Shown here: positions 52,671-60,142 of the stretch, piece after piece | Layout: the number at the start of each line of letters is the position of its first letter | How positions within the stretch are numbered: the first letter of the stretch is position 1 | NCBI GenBank assembly: GCA_003858485.1 | Contig: RQYD01000007.1 | Span: forward strand, 1-64,000 | Length of the DNA stretch: 64,000 nt | Direction of reading: 5' to 3' | From: Clostridiales bacterium COT073_COT-073 | GTDB lineage: Bacteria > Bacillota > Clostridia > Lachnospirales > Vallitaleaceae | Notes under the pieces: generated by a model | Seen by the model: the letters and a program-made list of their open reading frames with translations, nothing else | Database searches by the model: none | What the model was told of the DNA's origin: nothing | Program-made: the position numbers and the translations under genes

Positions 52671-54020
52671 CTACGAAATAACCGGAGGTTTAAAATTCTC
52701 TTTCAGATAATTTGCCAATATCTCGATATCTAAGCCTAAATCCTGTATTGTTTTTGCGTTTTGAAATGCGGTAAAATAATCTTTTCCATTTTTCACAAAA
52801 TCATTGGTAACAATATAATATTTTTTTGAATCCTCCACCAATTCAAATTGATTTTTTTCTAAAATGAAAAGTTGATCATCTTCCATTTTAATTCCATAGC
52901 TTAAGGGATTCATTCCCGTTTTCAGTGCTTCTTTTAAATCAATCCCTAAGATTTCTACCAGCAAAATGCGTTTTGCAAATGGTAAAACATTGAATACATC
53001 GTTGTATTTTACTTCCCCCTTTGGCAAAGAAGCACGAATCCCTCCTCCGTTAAATAACGCTGCTTCCACATTCAAACCGGTTTTTTTACCGGCTTGCAGC
53101 AATGCCTGTAAAATCAACTGCGATAAATTAGTGTGTCCTTTTCTTAAACTATCTCGTTCCCCATCAAAGTCTTCCTTTAAAACCGCAATTTTTTCAGAAA
53201 ATTTTTGTGTTTTTATTTCTTTTAAGGAATTAATATGCCTTTGCACATCTTCATCAACTTCTGAATACTCCTCAAAATTGATGAAATCATATTTTAATAT
53301 TTCAAAAGATTGATTTTCATAAAAGCGAATGTGTGCATGCCCCATATATTGGCCATATTTTCCTGCCTGAAAAATCGCCGTATGATTCGACATCACAGGT
53401 TGTGTTAAGACGGTATGTGTATGGGAGCCGAAGATAAGCTGAAAATCATTGATTTCCTTTGTGAGAGCTATATCCTCCTCATATCCTAAATGACTAAGTA
53501 AAATAAATGACGCATTTGGAAACTGACTTTTCAGCGCCTTTATTTCCTGCTTTAGTGCTTTAATCGGTTCATGAAATTGAATGGAATCCGGCGGTGTTGC
53601 CGTATTCATCGTATCCAATGTTGTTGCCCCCAGCACAAAAATTTTATGGCCGCCGACCTCCCATTCCAGAGAAGAATGTATTTTAAACTCCTCCGACCTT
53701 AGATTGGTAGCAACAAGCGGGAAATTTGCGTTTTGATTTAACTTTTTTATGACCAAATCACCATTGTCAAACTCATGATTTCCCAGCGCCATTGCATCAT
53801 ATTTCATTTTATTCATCAATTTAATTTCTTCATCGCCATGAAATAATTGAAAGTAAACACTTCCTGAAAAAACATCACCACAATCCACTAAAAAAGTAGG
53901 AATATTCTTCCGGTCGTTTTCCTCTCTTATTATTTCAACGAACTTGAACTTCTTACCAAAACTTTCCACATACGAATGCACATCATTGGTATGTAAAAAA
54001 GCAATATCAAAATATTTCAT
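52671..54020 (-). CDS. 5'-nucleotidase / UshA-like metallophosphoesterase
   Basis: 449 residues. N-terminal calcineurin-like domain: FLHTNDVHSYV, DCGDVFSGS, GNHEFDNGD, and FGSHTHTV carry the dimetal ligands. The C-terminal 5'-nucleotidase domain has FNGGGIRASLPKGEVKYNDVFNVLPF. There is no signal peptide, unlike UshA, so it is probably cytoplasmic and may act on nucleotides or related phosphoesters. RBS TGGAGATAAAG. Confidence 0.9.
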   Translation of the reverse strand: MKYFDIAFLHTNDVHSYVESFGKKFKFVEIIREENDRKNIPTFLVDCGDVFSGSVYFQLFHGDEEIKLMNKMKYDAMALGNHEFDNGDLVIKKLNQNANFPLVATNLRSEEFKIHSSLEWEVGGHKIFVLGATTLDTMNTATPPDSIQFHEPIKALKQEIKALKSQFPNASFILLSHLGYEEDIALTKEINDFQLIFGSHTHTVLTQPVMSNHTAIFQAGKYGQYMGHAHIRFYENQSFEILKYDFINFEEYSEVDEDVQRHINSLKEIKTQKFSEKIAVLKEDFDGERDSLRKGHTNLSQLILQALLQAGKKTGLNVEAALFNGGGIRASLPKGEVKYNDVFNVLPFAKRILLVEILGIDLKEALKTGMNPLSYGIKMEDDQLFILEKNQFELVEDSKKYYIVTNDFVKNGKDYFTAFQNAKTIQDLGLDIEILANYLKENFKPPVIS

Positions 54021-54043
54021 TCTTTATCTCCATATAATTAAAA

Positions 54044-54200
54044 ACTCAACTTTCCCACGTTCCCTGGAACAGTCTTTTTTAGGCACGTTAAATGGGTGGG
54101 AACGAAAGCAATCTTGCGAAGCAAGTTGCGAAAGTGGAACCCATGTGCCCGCTCTCCAGTGCGGGATAGGGTCAAAAAAGACTGTGGGAAAGTTGAATTA
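54044..54200. repeat. Long inverted repeat with bulged hairpin
   Basis: CAACTTTCCCAC (54047-54058) pairs perfectly with GTGGGAAAGTTG (54184-54195). AGTCTTTTTT pairs with AAAAAAGACT inside that. On the left arm a small hairpin GTTCCCTGGAAC is bulged out. The loop contains GCGAAGCAAGTTGCGAAAG as in 33.3 and 37.2 kb. It lies upstream of the phosphoesterase and after the DUF1697 remnant. Confidence 0.78.
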
Positions 54201-54267
54201 AAAATCTTCATTTTCGCCTACCCCCTCTTGCTTTCGCCTAATTATAGTATGCTTTTAGGCAATTAAT

Positions 54268-54472
54268 CTAATTATATCTCCCATTCTCTAGAATCTCCTC
54301 TATCTTTTCAAATGTTTTTCCGTTTCTAATCGTTATTTGCTTATAAAAATCTTGCTTCATTAATTCTTTATGGTAAGCGGATTTTAAATACTCAGATTCA
54401 TCCTATTTTCCCCAAAATACTGCGTGTCTTCCCACCCACATTGATGCCACGCAATAAAAGTATATATCTCAA
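54268..54472 (-). pseudogene. DUF1697 gene with internal deletion
   Basis: A TTG at 54472 behind GGAGG opens RYILLLRGINVGGKT, the conserved DUF1697 N-terminus, then stops after 24 codons. Downstream in another frame, YHKELMKQDFYKQITIRNGK and a helical end up to the stop at 54268 match the family's C-terminus. About 110 residues between are missing. An AACTTAGAATT motif lies just before the RBS. Confidence 0.78.
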
Positions 54473-54530
54473 ATGATTGCCCTCCTTGAATTCTAAGTTA
54501 TTTTTCTCTATAAACTGGGAGTTGTCATTG

Positions 54531-55139
54531 TTAAACTTTTGAAATCTTTTCCCATTTTAACAAATATCTATAGTAAAGCCCCATCCTTATTTCACATCTT
54601 GGTAATTCTTCTGATACTATCCTTCTTACATCATCGAGGTAAGGAACATTATAGCTAACAGGTATATTGTTATCTTCGGAGGAACGCATCTTTTTTATCT
54701 TAGATATTATCATACATGGTATAGTTCTCATGCCCTCAATCAGATAGTCCATTAAATTTGACGGCTTTGCAAGACCAACAATAATTAAAACACCATTTTT
54801 TGAAAGCATTGATTTTGCTTTCTTTATTGAATTAAGCATATTCATGTGGTGAATTGATGCAACAAATACTATTGCGTCAAAAGGCTCTTCATCATTAAAA
54901 TCTTCATAATCACAACAAACAAACGAACAAGATGGCGACACATTCCGTTCCTTTGCTTTTTCAATACAAAATTTATCACTATCTATCCCCATAAGAAACT
55001 TTGTGCCATCATCTAAATAACGAATAAGAAAACCATTCCCACATCCAATATCTAAAATACGATTACTTTGCTTAAGTTGCTTCTTTATCCAATTATAATA
55101 AACTGTATTGTGATTCCAATATTCAAGCTCTTTCAACAT
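54531..55139 (-). CDS. Class I SAM-dependent methyltransferase
   Basis: 202 residues. Motif I ILDIGCGNGFLIRYL, then LMGIDSDKFCIEKAKERN, FDAIVFVASIHHMNM and LSKNGVLIIVGLAKPSN. Arranged as in UbiE/COQ5-like small-molecule methyltransferases. Substrate unknown. RBS TGGAGGTGA. Confidence 0.9.
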   Translation of the reverse strand: MLKELEYWNHNTVYYNWIKKQLKQSNRILDIGCGNGFLIRYLDDGTKFLMGIDSDKFCIEKAKERNVSPSCSFVCCDYEDFNDEEPFDAIVFVASIHHMNMLNSIKKAKSMLSKNGVLIIVGLAKPSNLMDYLIEGMRTIPCMIISKIKKMRSSEDNNIPVSYNVPYLDDVRRIVSEELPRCEIRMGLYYRYLLKWEKISKV

Positions 55140-55184
55140 TTCACCTCCACAACTTCTAATTTTTTAAACCTATACTTGCTCCGA

Positions 55185-55580
55185 TTATGCTTTTCTTTTA
55201 ATAATAAATGCATTGTCCGCTTTTTCAAAATTCAGTTTAGGATAATAATTCATAGCCGGACTTGCCGAAAGTAATATTAACGATACTTTTTCGCCTATAT
55301 GCTCTCTGACTTTTTCTATAAGTCCTTTTCCAATACCTTGTTTCTGATACTCTTTTTTTACTGCTAAATCTGATAGATAACAGCAGTAGCTAAAGTCCGT
55401 AACACATCTTGCAAGTCCTACCAGTTCTCCATTATCATAGGCAAAATAGATAAGATTTGCATTCTCAAACATAGATTCTATACGGTCTTTATCTTTTGTA
55501 GGTCTTACTATACCTGAACTTTCAAATACTTCAATTATTTTTTCTATATCAAAACTTCTTGCAATCTCGTATGTTATCAT
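55185..55580 (-). CDS. GNAT acetyltransferase
   Basis: 131 residues, compact. MITYEIARSFDIEKIIEVFESSGIVRPT start, LAVKKEYQKQGIGKGLIEKV acetyl-CoA loop, and SPAMNYYPKLNFEKADNAFIIKR end. It resembles small YhbS/ElaA-type GNATs. RBS AAAGGAAG. The upstream and downstream gaps are 45 and about 130 bases. Confidence 0.88.
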   Translation of the reverse strand: MITYEIARSFDIEKIIEVFESSGIVRPTKDKDRIESMFENANLIYFAYDNGELVGLARCVTDFSYCCYLSDLAVKKEYQKQGIGKGLIEKVREHIGEKVSLILLSASPAMNYYPKLNFEKADNAFIIKRKA

Positions 55581-55711
55581 ATTCTTCCTTTCTTTAATAG
55601 CTCTGTTCTAATTCTATTTTTTAATTATAATCTAACGACTCTAAAGCATCTTCTTAAAAATTCTTTGGCAAGATAATTTTTACCAACGATCCAAATTCTA
55701 AGTTATCTCCA

Positions 55712-56107
55712 TTATTTTTCTTCCGGAATATTTTTCAATATATATTTACTCACCAAATAGCCAACACCGGCAAGGACAATTCCAACACCTACAAAAGAGG
55801 CTAAGGCAATAAAATAGCCCGAAATCTTACTTGTATCAAACCATCCGCTGTATAATAAAGCCGGATAAACGGTACAGAGCATAGCAATAGTATGGAGAGT
55901 GATTTTTTTCTTAACGCTCCAAACATCATAGTCATATAATGCCGAAAACCCTGAGACCGATGCCGATATTATCGTAATTGCAACCATCATCCGAAATTGC
56001 TTAAAATCTCCGCTTTTATAAGTAAAATATGTGCCGATACCCATAATAATCAATAAGATACCGCCTCTCAGCAGACCACTCCTAATCACTTTTCTTTTCA
56101 GTTCCAT
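55712..56107 (-). CDS. DUF3021-like membrane protein
   Basis: 131 residues, four hydrophobic segments: LLRGGILLIIMGIGTYFTY, MMVAITIISASVSGFSALY, LHTIAMLCTVYPALLYSGW and YFIALASFVGVGIVLAGVGYLV. The DYDVWSVKKKITLH segment fits DUF3021. It overlaps the end of the upstream GNAT gene by ten bases, so they form an operon. DUF3021 genes are often next to LytTR regulators, but none is here. Confidence 0.72.
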   Translation of the reverse strand: MELKRKVIRSGLLRGGILLIIMGIGTYFTYKSGDFKQFRMMVAITIISASVSGFSALYDYDVWSVKKKITLHTIAMLCTVYPALLYSGWFDTSKISGYFIALASFVGVGIVLAGVGYLVSKYILKNIPEEK

Positions 56108-56646
56108 GTGTTTCTCTCTTCTAAATAATTACTTTTATTATTTTTACACATTATTTTAAATGGTACCGTTATATTTTTGAAATAGAAATCACCTTTTTGA
56201 ATACTTTCATATCCAAATTTGTTATATAAGTGAATGGCTTTTTCATTGCTTTTTTTCACACTTAATAAAACATAATCAAATCGAGTATTGGATAAATAGC
56301 TCAACAAGTCATGTCCAACTTTTCTGTCTTGAAAATCATTATCAACAAATAATTCATTTAATTCAAATGAATTTTCAAACCAATTTATGCCTTCCGGTAG
56401 AATATCAATAATTTGTTCCGCCCACCAATTTTCTTTTTTGAAATCAAATCCAAATAAAACACCAATTATCTGTCCATCCTGTTCCTCTGTCAAAATAATG
56501 GTATTTCTCTTTAATTTTAAGCTATTATTAATTCTGTTCTTTAAATGACCTTTTTCTGTACTACTATCTTTATAAACTTTATCATATAGTTCAGATACAT
56601 TATCAATTATCTTTTGAATTTCTTCTTCTTTGTATATTTTAATCAT
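56098..56646 (-). CDS. GNAT acetyltransferase
   Basis: 182 residues. ILTEEQDGQIIGVLFGFDFK, ELNELFVDNDFQDRKVGHDLLSYL and LLSVKKSNEKAIHLYNKFGYESIQKG give the GNAT core. The acetyl-CoA loop reads QDRKVG instead of the more usual QxxGxG/A. The start is uncertain: ATG 56646 or TTG 56661; neither has an ideal site. Confidence 0.82.
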   Translation of the reverse strand: MIKIYKEEEIQKIIDNVSELYDKVYKDSSTEKGHLKNRINNSLKLKRNTIILTEEQDGQIIGVLFGFDFKKENWWAEQIIDILPEGINWFENSFELNELFVDNDFQDRKVGHDLLSYLSNTRFDYVLLSVKKSNEKAIHLYNKFGYESIQKGDFYFKNITVPFKIMCKNNKSNYLEERNTWN

Positions 56647-56789
56647 CTCTAAATTATTCAACCTCTCTATGCCTTTATCGTTATTATTTATCGCTTCTAT
56701 CCTTTACTAAGATTCCGGTATTCTTTCGTCCAGATAATCCACTCTTTTTTCAAACTCATTATAAGCAGCTAATAGGATTCGCAAAATGA

Positions 56790-57112
56790 ATATGCCCGCT
56801 TCCATTTTCCTTGCGTACTTCATATTCAGAGTTATCGGCTGTTTCCCACCGCCAGACCAAATGCTTCGCATTTGTCGCACCTTGCGGTGCTCTCCGTCTG
56901 ACGGTGAAGTGCCGGAAAATGTAAATGTCTGCTTCGCAGCCGCTTCCATTTTCCTTGCGCACTTCATATTCAGAGTTATCGGCTGTTTCCCACCGTCAGA
57001 CCAAATGCTTCGCATTTACCGCACCTTGCGGTGCTCTCCGTCTGACGGTGAAGCGCCGTAAAATGTAAATGTCTGCTTCGCAGCCGCTTCCATTTTCCTT
57101 GCGCGCTTCACT
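56790..57112. repeat. 144-bp hairpin repeat, two tandem copies
   Basis: Period is exactly 144 (TCCATTTTCC at 56801, 56945 and 57089). Each unit has module 2 (CACCGTCAGAC 56991-57001 with GTCTGACGGTG 57040-57050) enclosing AAATGCTTCGCATTT and GCACCTTGCGGTGC. Module 1 is GTGAAGCGC/GCGCTTCAC at 57048-57056 and 57103-57111; the other copy has GTGAAGTGC/GCACTTCAT. It starts at the stop of the RelE-type gene. Confidence 0.9.
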
Positions 57113-57376
57113 TTAATAAATATTTTTTCTATGGCCTACATCAACTAAAATCAAAATCAATTTAGTATCCTGTATGTCTGCTAAAATCCGATAATCCCCT
57201 ATCCGATATCTCCATTGTCCACTACGGTTTGAAGTAAGACCCTTTCCATGCAATCTCGGTTCATCACAACCGACCAAGTTTTTATCAATCCATGACTTTA
57301 TTATTTTTTGAATTTGCCTATCCAGCTTTCGAAAAGATTTCTCAAATTTTTCTGTGATAACTAATTCATAACTCAT
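57113..57376 (-). CDS. relE: RelE-type toxin
   Basis: 87 residues from MSYELVITEKFEKSFRKLD. It has IIKSWIDKNLVG, SGQWRYRIGDYRILADI and the C-terminal VGHRKNIY as in the pair at 30.0 kb. Start and antitoxin stop share ATGA. The stop is directly followed by the 144-bp repeat. Confidence 0.92.
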   Translation of the reverse strand: MSYELVITEKFEKSFRKLDRQIQKIIKSWIDKNLVGCDEPRLHGKGLTSNRSGQWRYRIGDYRILADIQDTKLILILVDVGHRKNIY

Positions 57377-57597
57377 AGCCCCAATTCTTTCCATAATTCG
57401 TCAATCGGTTTTGTTTTCAATGTTCCATTCTCTTTCTGGCTTTCATATTCTTCAAACACTTTAAGGTCATACTCATTCTCAATTTTTTCAAGCATAGTAG
57501 TTCGAATTATTTCCGATAGACTGCTGTTATTGAGCTTAGCATAAGACTTAAAAATATTTAATTCCTTTTCCGGAACTCTCAAACTAATCATAGACAT
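57373..57597 (-). CDS. relB: RelB-type antitoxin
   Basis: 74 residues. SMISLRVPEKELNIFKSYAKLNNSSLSEIIRTTMLEKI is the ribbon-helix-helix, with an acidic tail ending PIDELWKELGL. A decayed close relative lies at 24890-25005. RBS AAAGGAGAACC. Confidence 0.92.
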   Translation of the reverse strand: MSMISLRVPEKELNIFKSYAKLNNSSLSEIIRTTMLEKIENEYDLKVFEEYESQKENGTLKTKPIDELWKELGL

Positions 57598-57619
57598 AGC
57601 GGTTCTCCTTTCTACTTCT

Positions 57620-57658
57620 TTGTAATGCTATTGTATTACAAGATCTAAAAAAAGTCAA
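57620..57658 (-). promoter_or_regulatory. relBE promoter with operator
   Basis: Minus-strand TTGACT (57653-57658), 17-base spacer, TACAAT (57630-57635). A palindrome with arms TTGTAAT and ATTACAA (57620-57641) spans the -10. Confidence 0.88.
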
Positions 57659-57660
57659 GA

Positions 57661-57812
57661 ATGCCCATAATTTTTCTTCGCTCTCGCAACATGCTTCGCA
57701 AATTGCTGTCGCTCTCGGCACTATGACCTTCTACAAAAACTAAATGTCAGCCAGATAAATTCTAAGTTGTCGGCTATTCTCCACCGCCAGATAACTTCTA
57801 ATCAACTTTTTA
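57661..57812. repeat. Partial attC-like hairpin repeat with two cores
   Basis: Reading the minus strand: GATTAGAAGTTATCTGGCGGTGG, then CAACTTAGAATTTATCTGGCTGACATTTAG, then the arm and apical GCAATTTGCGAAGC as at 29.2 and 33.2 kb. The right arm is cut off near 57661. Its left end lies within a few bases of the 108-residue gene's stop. Confidence 0.7.
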
Positions 57813-57815
57813 TCA

Positions 57816-58142
57816 CTATCTTTCATTGAAAATACAATCTCCCGGAAATAATAACAAATGAGAGCCATCCATCTTCTTGTATTCATTCCAAAACTTAATA
57901 TCATCTGTTTCATTATCAATCGCAATACGATAGGAGGAAAATCCGCCTCGTCCTTCAATAAAAGGAAGAGTCTCTACATTATATTTTTTTGCTGCACCAA
58001 GTTGTTTTTCTTTTAACAAACGCAACCAATCCAAGGCTTTGTCCAGCTCTTTTAGAGCAGTCAAGTGTTCGTTTTCTCCATTTTTTAAGGCGGTGACAAT
58101 CAATTCTCTCTCTTTTTCTAATATTTTTATGGCATATTCCAT
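57816..58142 (-). CDS. Hypothetical protein
   Basis: 108 residues. First half is one long amphipathic helix region (EYAIKILEKERELIVTALK to LDWLRLLKEKQ), the second half alpha/beta with GRGGFSSYRIAIDNETDD. No family recognised. RBS AGGAGATAT. The start lies three bases after the stop of the upstream zinc-finger-like gene, so they are co-transcribed. Confidence 0.72.
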   Translation of the reverse strand: MEYAIKILEKERELIVTALKNGENEHLTALKELDKALDWLRLLKEKQLGAAKKYNVETLPFIEGRGGFSSYRIAIDNETDDIKFWNEYKKMDGSHLLLFPGDCIFNER

Positions 58143-58145
58143 ATT

Positions 58146-58781
58146 TTACATATCTCCTATTATCCGTCTGACAGGTTTTGCTAAAACATCATCAAAATGC
58201 TTCTTCAGCACTGCCATAAGTACTTCATGTGAAATAAATCTCATTAAATTGGCAACCGATATCTCAAAATACTGCGAGTAACTCCAATCCAGTATTTCCT
58301 CTCCACACCAAAAGCTGAAAAACTCAGAATACAATCCATGATATAAAAGACTATCTTTCGCATTTGCCATTACCACATTTCTTTTCGGAATAGATTTTGC
58401 AATATCTGTAAGTTCATCATAAGACATTGTTTGGTTCACATATTCTTTTATCGCATCCTTATAGTGTCGAATCTCCTCTTTTGTTGCAGGCAAAAAATAT
58501 GAATCCTCCACCTGATCAAACATTTCTAAAACGCATATTATTCGTCTAAAATGAAATTCATCAAGAGATGATATTTCTTCCCAAAATTCCTCCAAAAACT
58601 GAAATTCTTCATCAATTTTACAAGCAACCGCCATCAATGGAGCATAACCCAGTTCTCTCCAACTGCTCCATCTGCTTTGCTCCAATTCACCTACTTTTTC
58701 ATAACACGAATTACAAATTCCATTACTCCAAAAAATCTCTTCTCTCATACAGTAGGGACACATAATTCTATTGTCACTCAT
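58146..58781 (-). CDS. Hypothetical protein with N-terminal zinc ribbon
   Basis: 211 residues. The N-terminus has two cysteine pairs, CPYCMREE and CNSCYEK, likely binding zinc. The rest is helical: EFWEEISSLDEFHFRRIICVLEMFD and a region with GLYSEFFSFWCGEEILDW. No function known. RBS TGAGGAAAAG. Small cytosolic proteins of this kind occur in immunity-like loci. Confidence 0.72.
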   Translation of the reverse strand: MSDNRIMCPYCMREEIFWSNGICNSCYEKVGELEQSRWSSWRELGYAPLMAVACKIDEEFQFLEEFWEEISSLDEFHFRRIICVLEMFDQVEDSYFLPATKEEIRHYKDAIKEYVNQTMSYDELTDIAKSIPKRNVVMANAKDSLLYHGLYSEFFSFWCGEEILDWSYSQYFEISVANLMRFISHEVLMAVLKKHFDDVLAKPVRRIIGDM

Positions 58782-58870
58782 ACACTTTTCCTCATATTCG
58801 TCACGAAAATACTGTTAAATCTATTTAAACTATTTCTTTCTCGAATAATTATACCATAAATCCCCTAATT

Positions 58871-60031
58871 CTAAGGCATGAACTTTTTTAACTTTGCAGG
58901 CAAATGCTCCATATTTTCTTCACAAAGTCTATATAGCTCCTGTCCTTTCTCCGTAAAGCCATTCTTTTCGATATATGCCAATACAAACTCCCCTTGAATA
59001 CTTTGATGCTCTCCGTCACAAAGCAATAAGTAATCGCAAACCAGCGGATGATATTTTTCATCCCGAAGCCCCAATGCAAATACTGCAAAACTACCCGGCA
59101 TTGCACAAAATTCACCTTCCAGATTATGATACCACTCAAACTCTTTCATCGCCAGACGAGCGTATTTTTCGATTTTATCATGTAAACTTGGGTACTCTAC
59201 CGCATTTGCAAATAATTGGTTGACCCCCTTTTTCGGTAGTTTTTTTATCGGAAGATAAGTCTTATTCGGTCCTCTGAATTCAATCGCATAGCTTTTGGCA
59301 AAGCCAAACTCAAGCAAGCGGCAAAGATAGTCCAAAACCCCTGCATAACTTTCTTCTCCTTGCTTTTTGACCGTTATTTTTATGGTTGCAAATACATCAT
59401 TGGCGACGCAGGAATATTCCTTTGTTTTACATTCCAGTATTTCTCTAGGTATTAAGCCGCTTCCTCGTTTCTTTATTTCTGCCGGCAACGAACTGCCAAG
59501 TGCAGATACAAACGAAAGTATCTCCTCCGAAAAAGACTTATCCCCGCTGTGTCCGTACCTTGTAAAACATACTGCCACAAAGCAAGCAAATTTCAGATAC
59601 TCTTCCGGCAAAGGATATTCCATTTCTTCTGTTTTTAATATCCATTTATGCTCATATTTACTCTCGCCGGCATCATAGAAAAAACGATTTCTGATGATTT
59701 TTTCTATCCAAGTTTTTAAAGTTCTGTCAACCTCCCATTGCCAGCCGCATAGCACACGCATCTTATCTGTAAATTCTTCCGCCTTTTTACTGACAAACCC
59801 CAAAGTCTGTAAATCATATAAAAAATACTCTAATGCCGCTTCCACTAAGATTTCTTTTCCCTCAATATTAAAGCAGGGATACGAGGGATAACCCTGCTTT
59901 GCTTTGGTTTTGGATACCCTTGCTTTACCGGTTTGTATCGCTTCGATACACTTATCCAAATAATCCTTTAATTCTTTATCCCGTAACACATCCTCAAATA
60001 TGATATACGACCGATTACTCACAATAGCCAC
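58871..60031 (-). CDS. DUF6138-like hypothetical protein
   Basis: 386 residues, soluble and mainly helical. Late motif EFEWYHNLEGEFCAMPGSFAVFALGLRDEKYHPLV resembles DUF6138, a family of unknown function found near polymorphic-toxin genes; I hold this with moderate confidence. The start is GTG 60031 with AGAGG five bases upstream. A stop-marked S66 remnant lies immediately upstream. Confidence 0.72.
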   Translation of the reverse strand: MAIVSNRSYIIFEDVLRDKELKDYLDKCIEAIQTGKARVSKTKAKQGYPSYPCFNIEGKEILVEAALEYFLYDLQTLGFVSKKAEEFTDKMRVLCGWQWEVDRTLKTWIEKIIRNRFFYDAGESKYEHKWILKTEEMEYPLPEEYLKFACFVAVCFTRYGHSGDKSFSEEILSFVSALGSSLPAEIKKRGSGLIPREILECKTKEYSCVANDVFATIKITVKKQGEESYAGVLDYLCRLLEFGFAKSYAIEFRGPNKTYLPIKKLPKKGVNQLFANAVEYPSLHDKIEKYARLAMKEFEWYHNLEGEFCAMPGSFAVFALGLRDEKYHPLVCDYLLLCDGEHQSIQGEFVLAYIEKNGFTEKGQELYRLCEENMEHLPAKLKKFMP

Positions 60032-60039
60032 CGTCCTCT

Positions 60040-60142
60040 CTAAACCGAAACTAATCTCACTTCTTTCTCATCCGCATTCAGCTCCACCATTGCCCCAATC
60101 GGTATCGTTAGCATCGGATGGGTATGGTGAATGCTGTTATCA
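60040..60142 (-). pseudogene. S66 LD-carboxypeptidase, C-terminal remnant
   Basis: About 33 codons directly after the HAD gene stop, reading HHTHPMLTIPIGAMVELNADEKEVRL and a stop at 60040. This is the C-terminal end of S66 peptidases, with the catalytic-type histidine in HTHP. It belongs to a different subgroup from the intact gene at 44433 (GHATPRCIIPFG). No start or RBS. Confidence 0.78.

Noticed and set aside
53944-54201. Plus-strand frame across 54.0-54.2 kb
   Set aside because: It runs antisense to the phosphoesterase start and then through the inverted repeat; no RBS or family match.
56707-57061. Repetitive open frames with duplicated peptides near 57 kb
   Set aside because: They are translations of the 144-bp tandem repeat in several frames; the period of 144 is a multiple of three, which keeps frames open.
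56790-57112. CRISPR array
   Set aside because: Only two units of 144 bases, no unique spacers, and no cas genes.
25080-57812. A canonical integron
   Set aside because: No integrase, attI or clear GTTRRRY core is visible in this window, so I report only an attC-like hypothesis.
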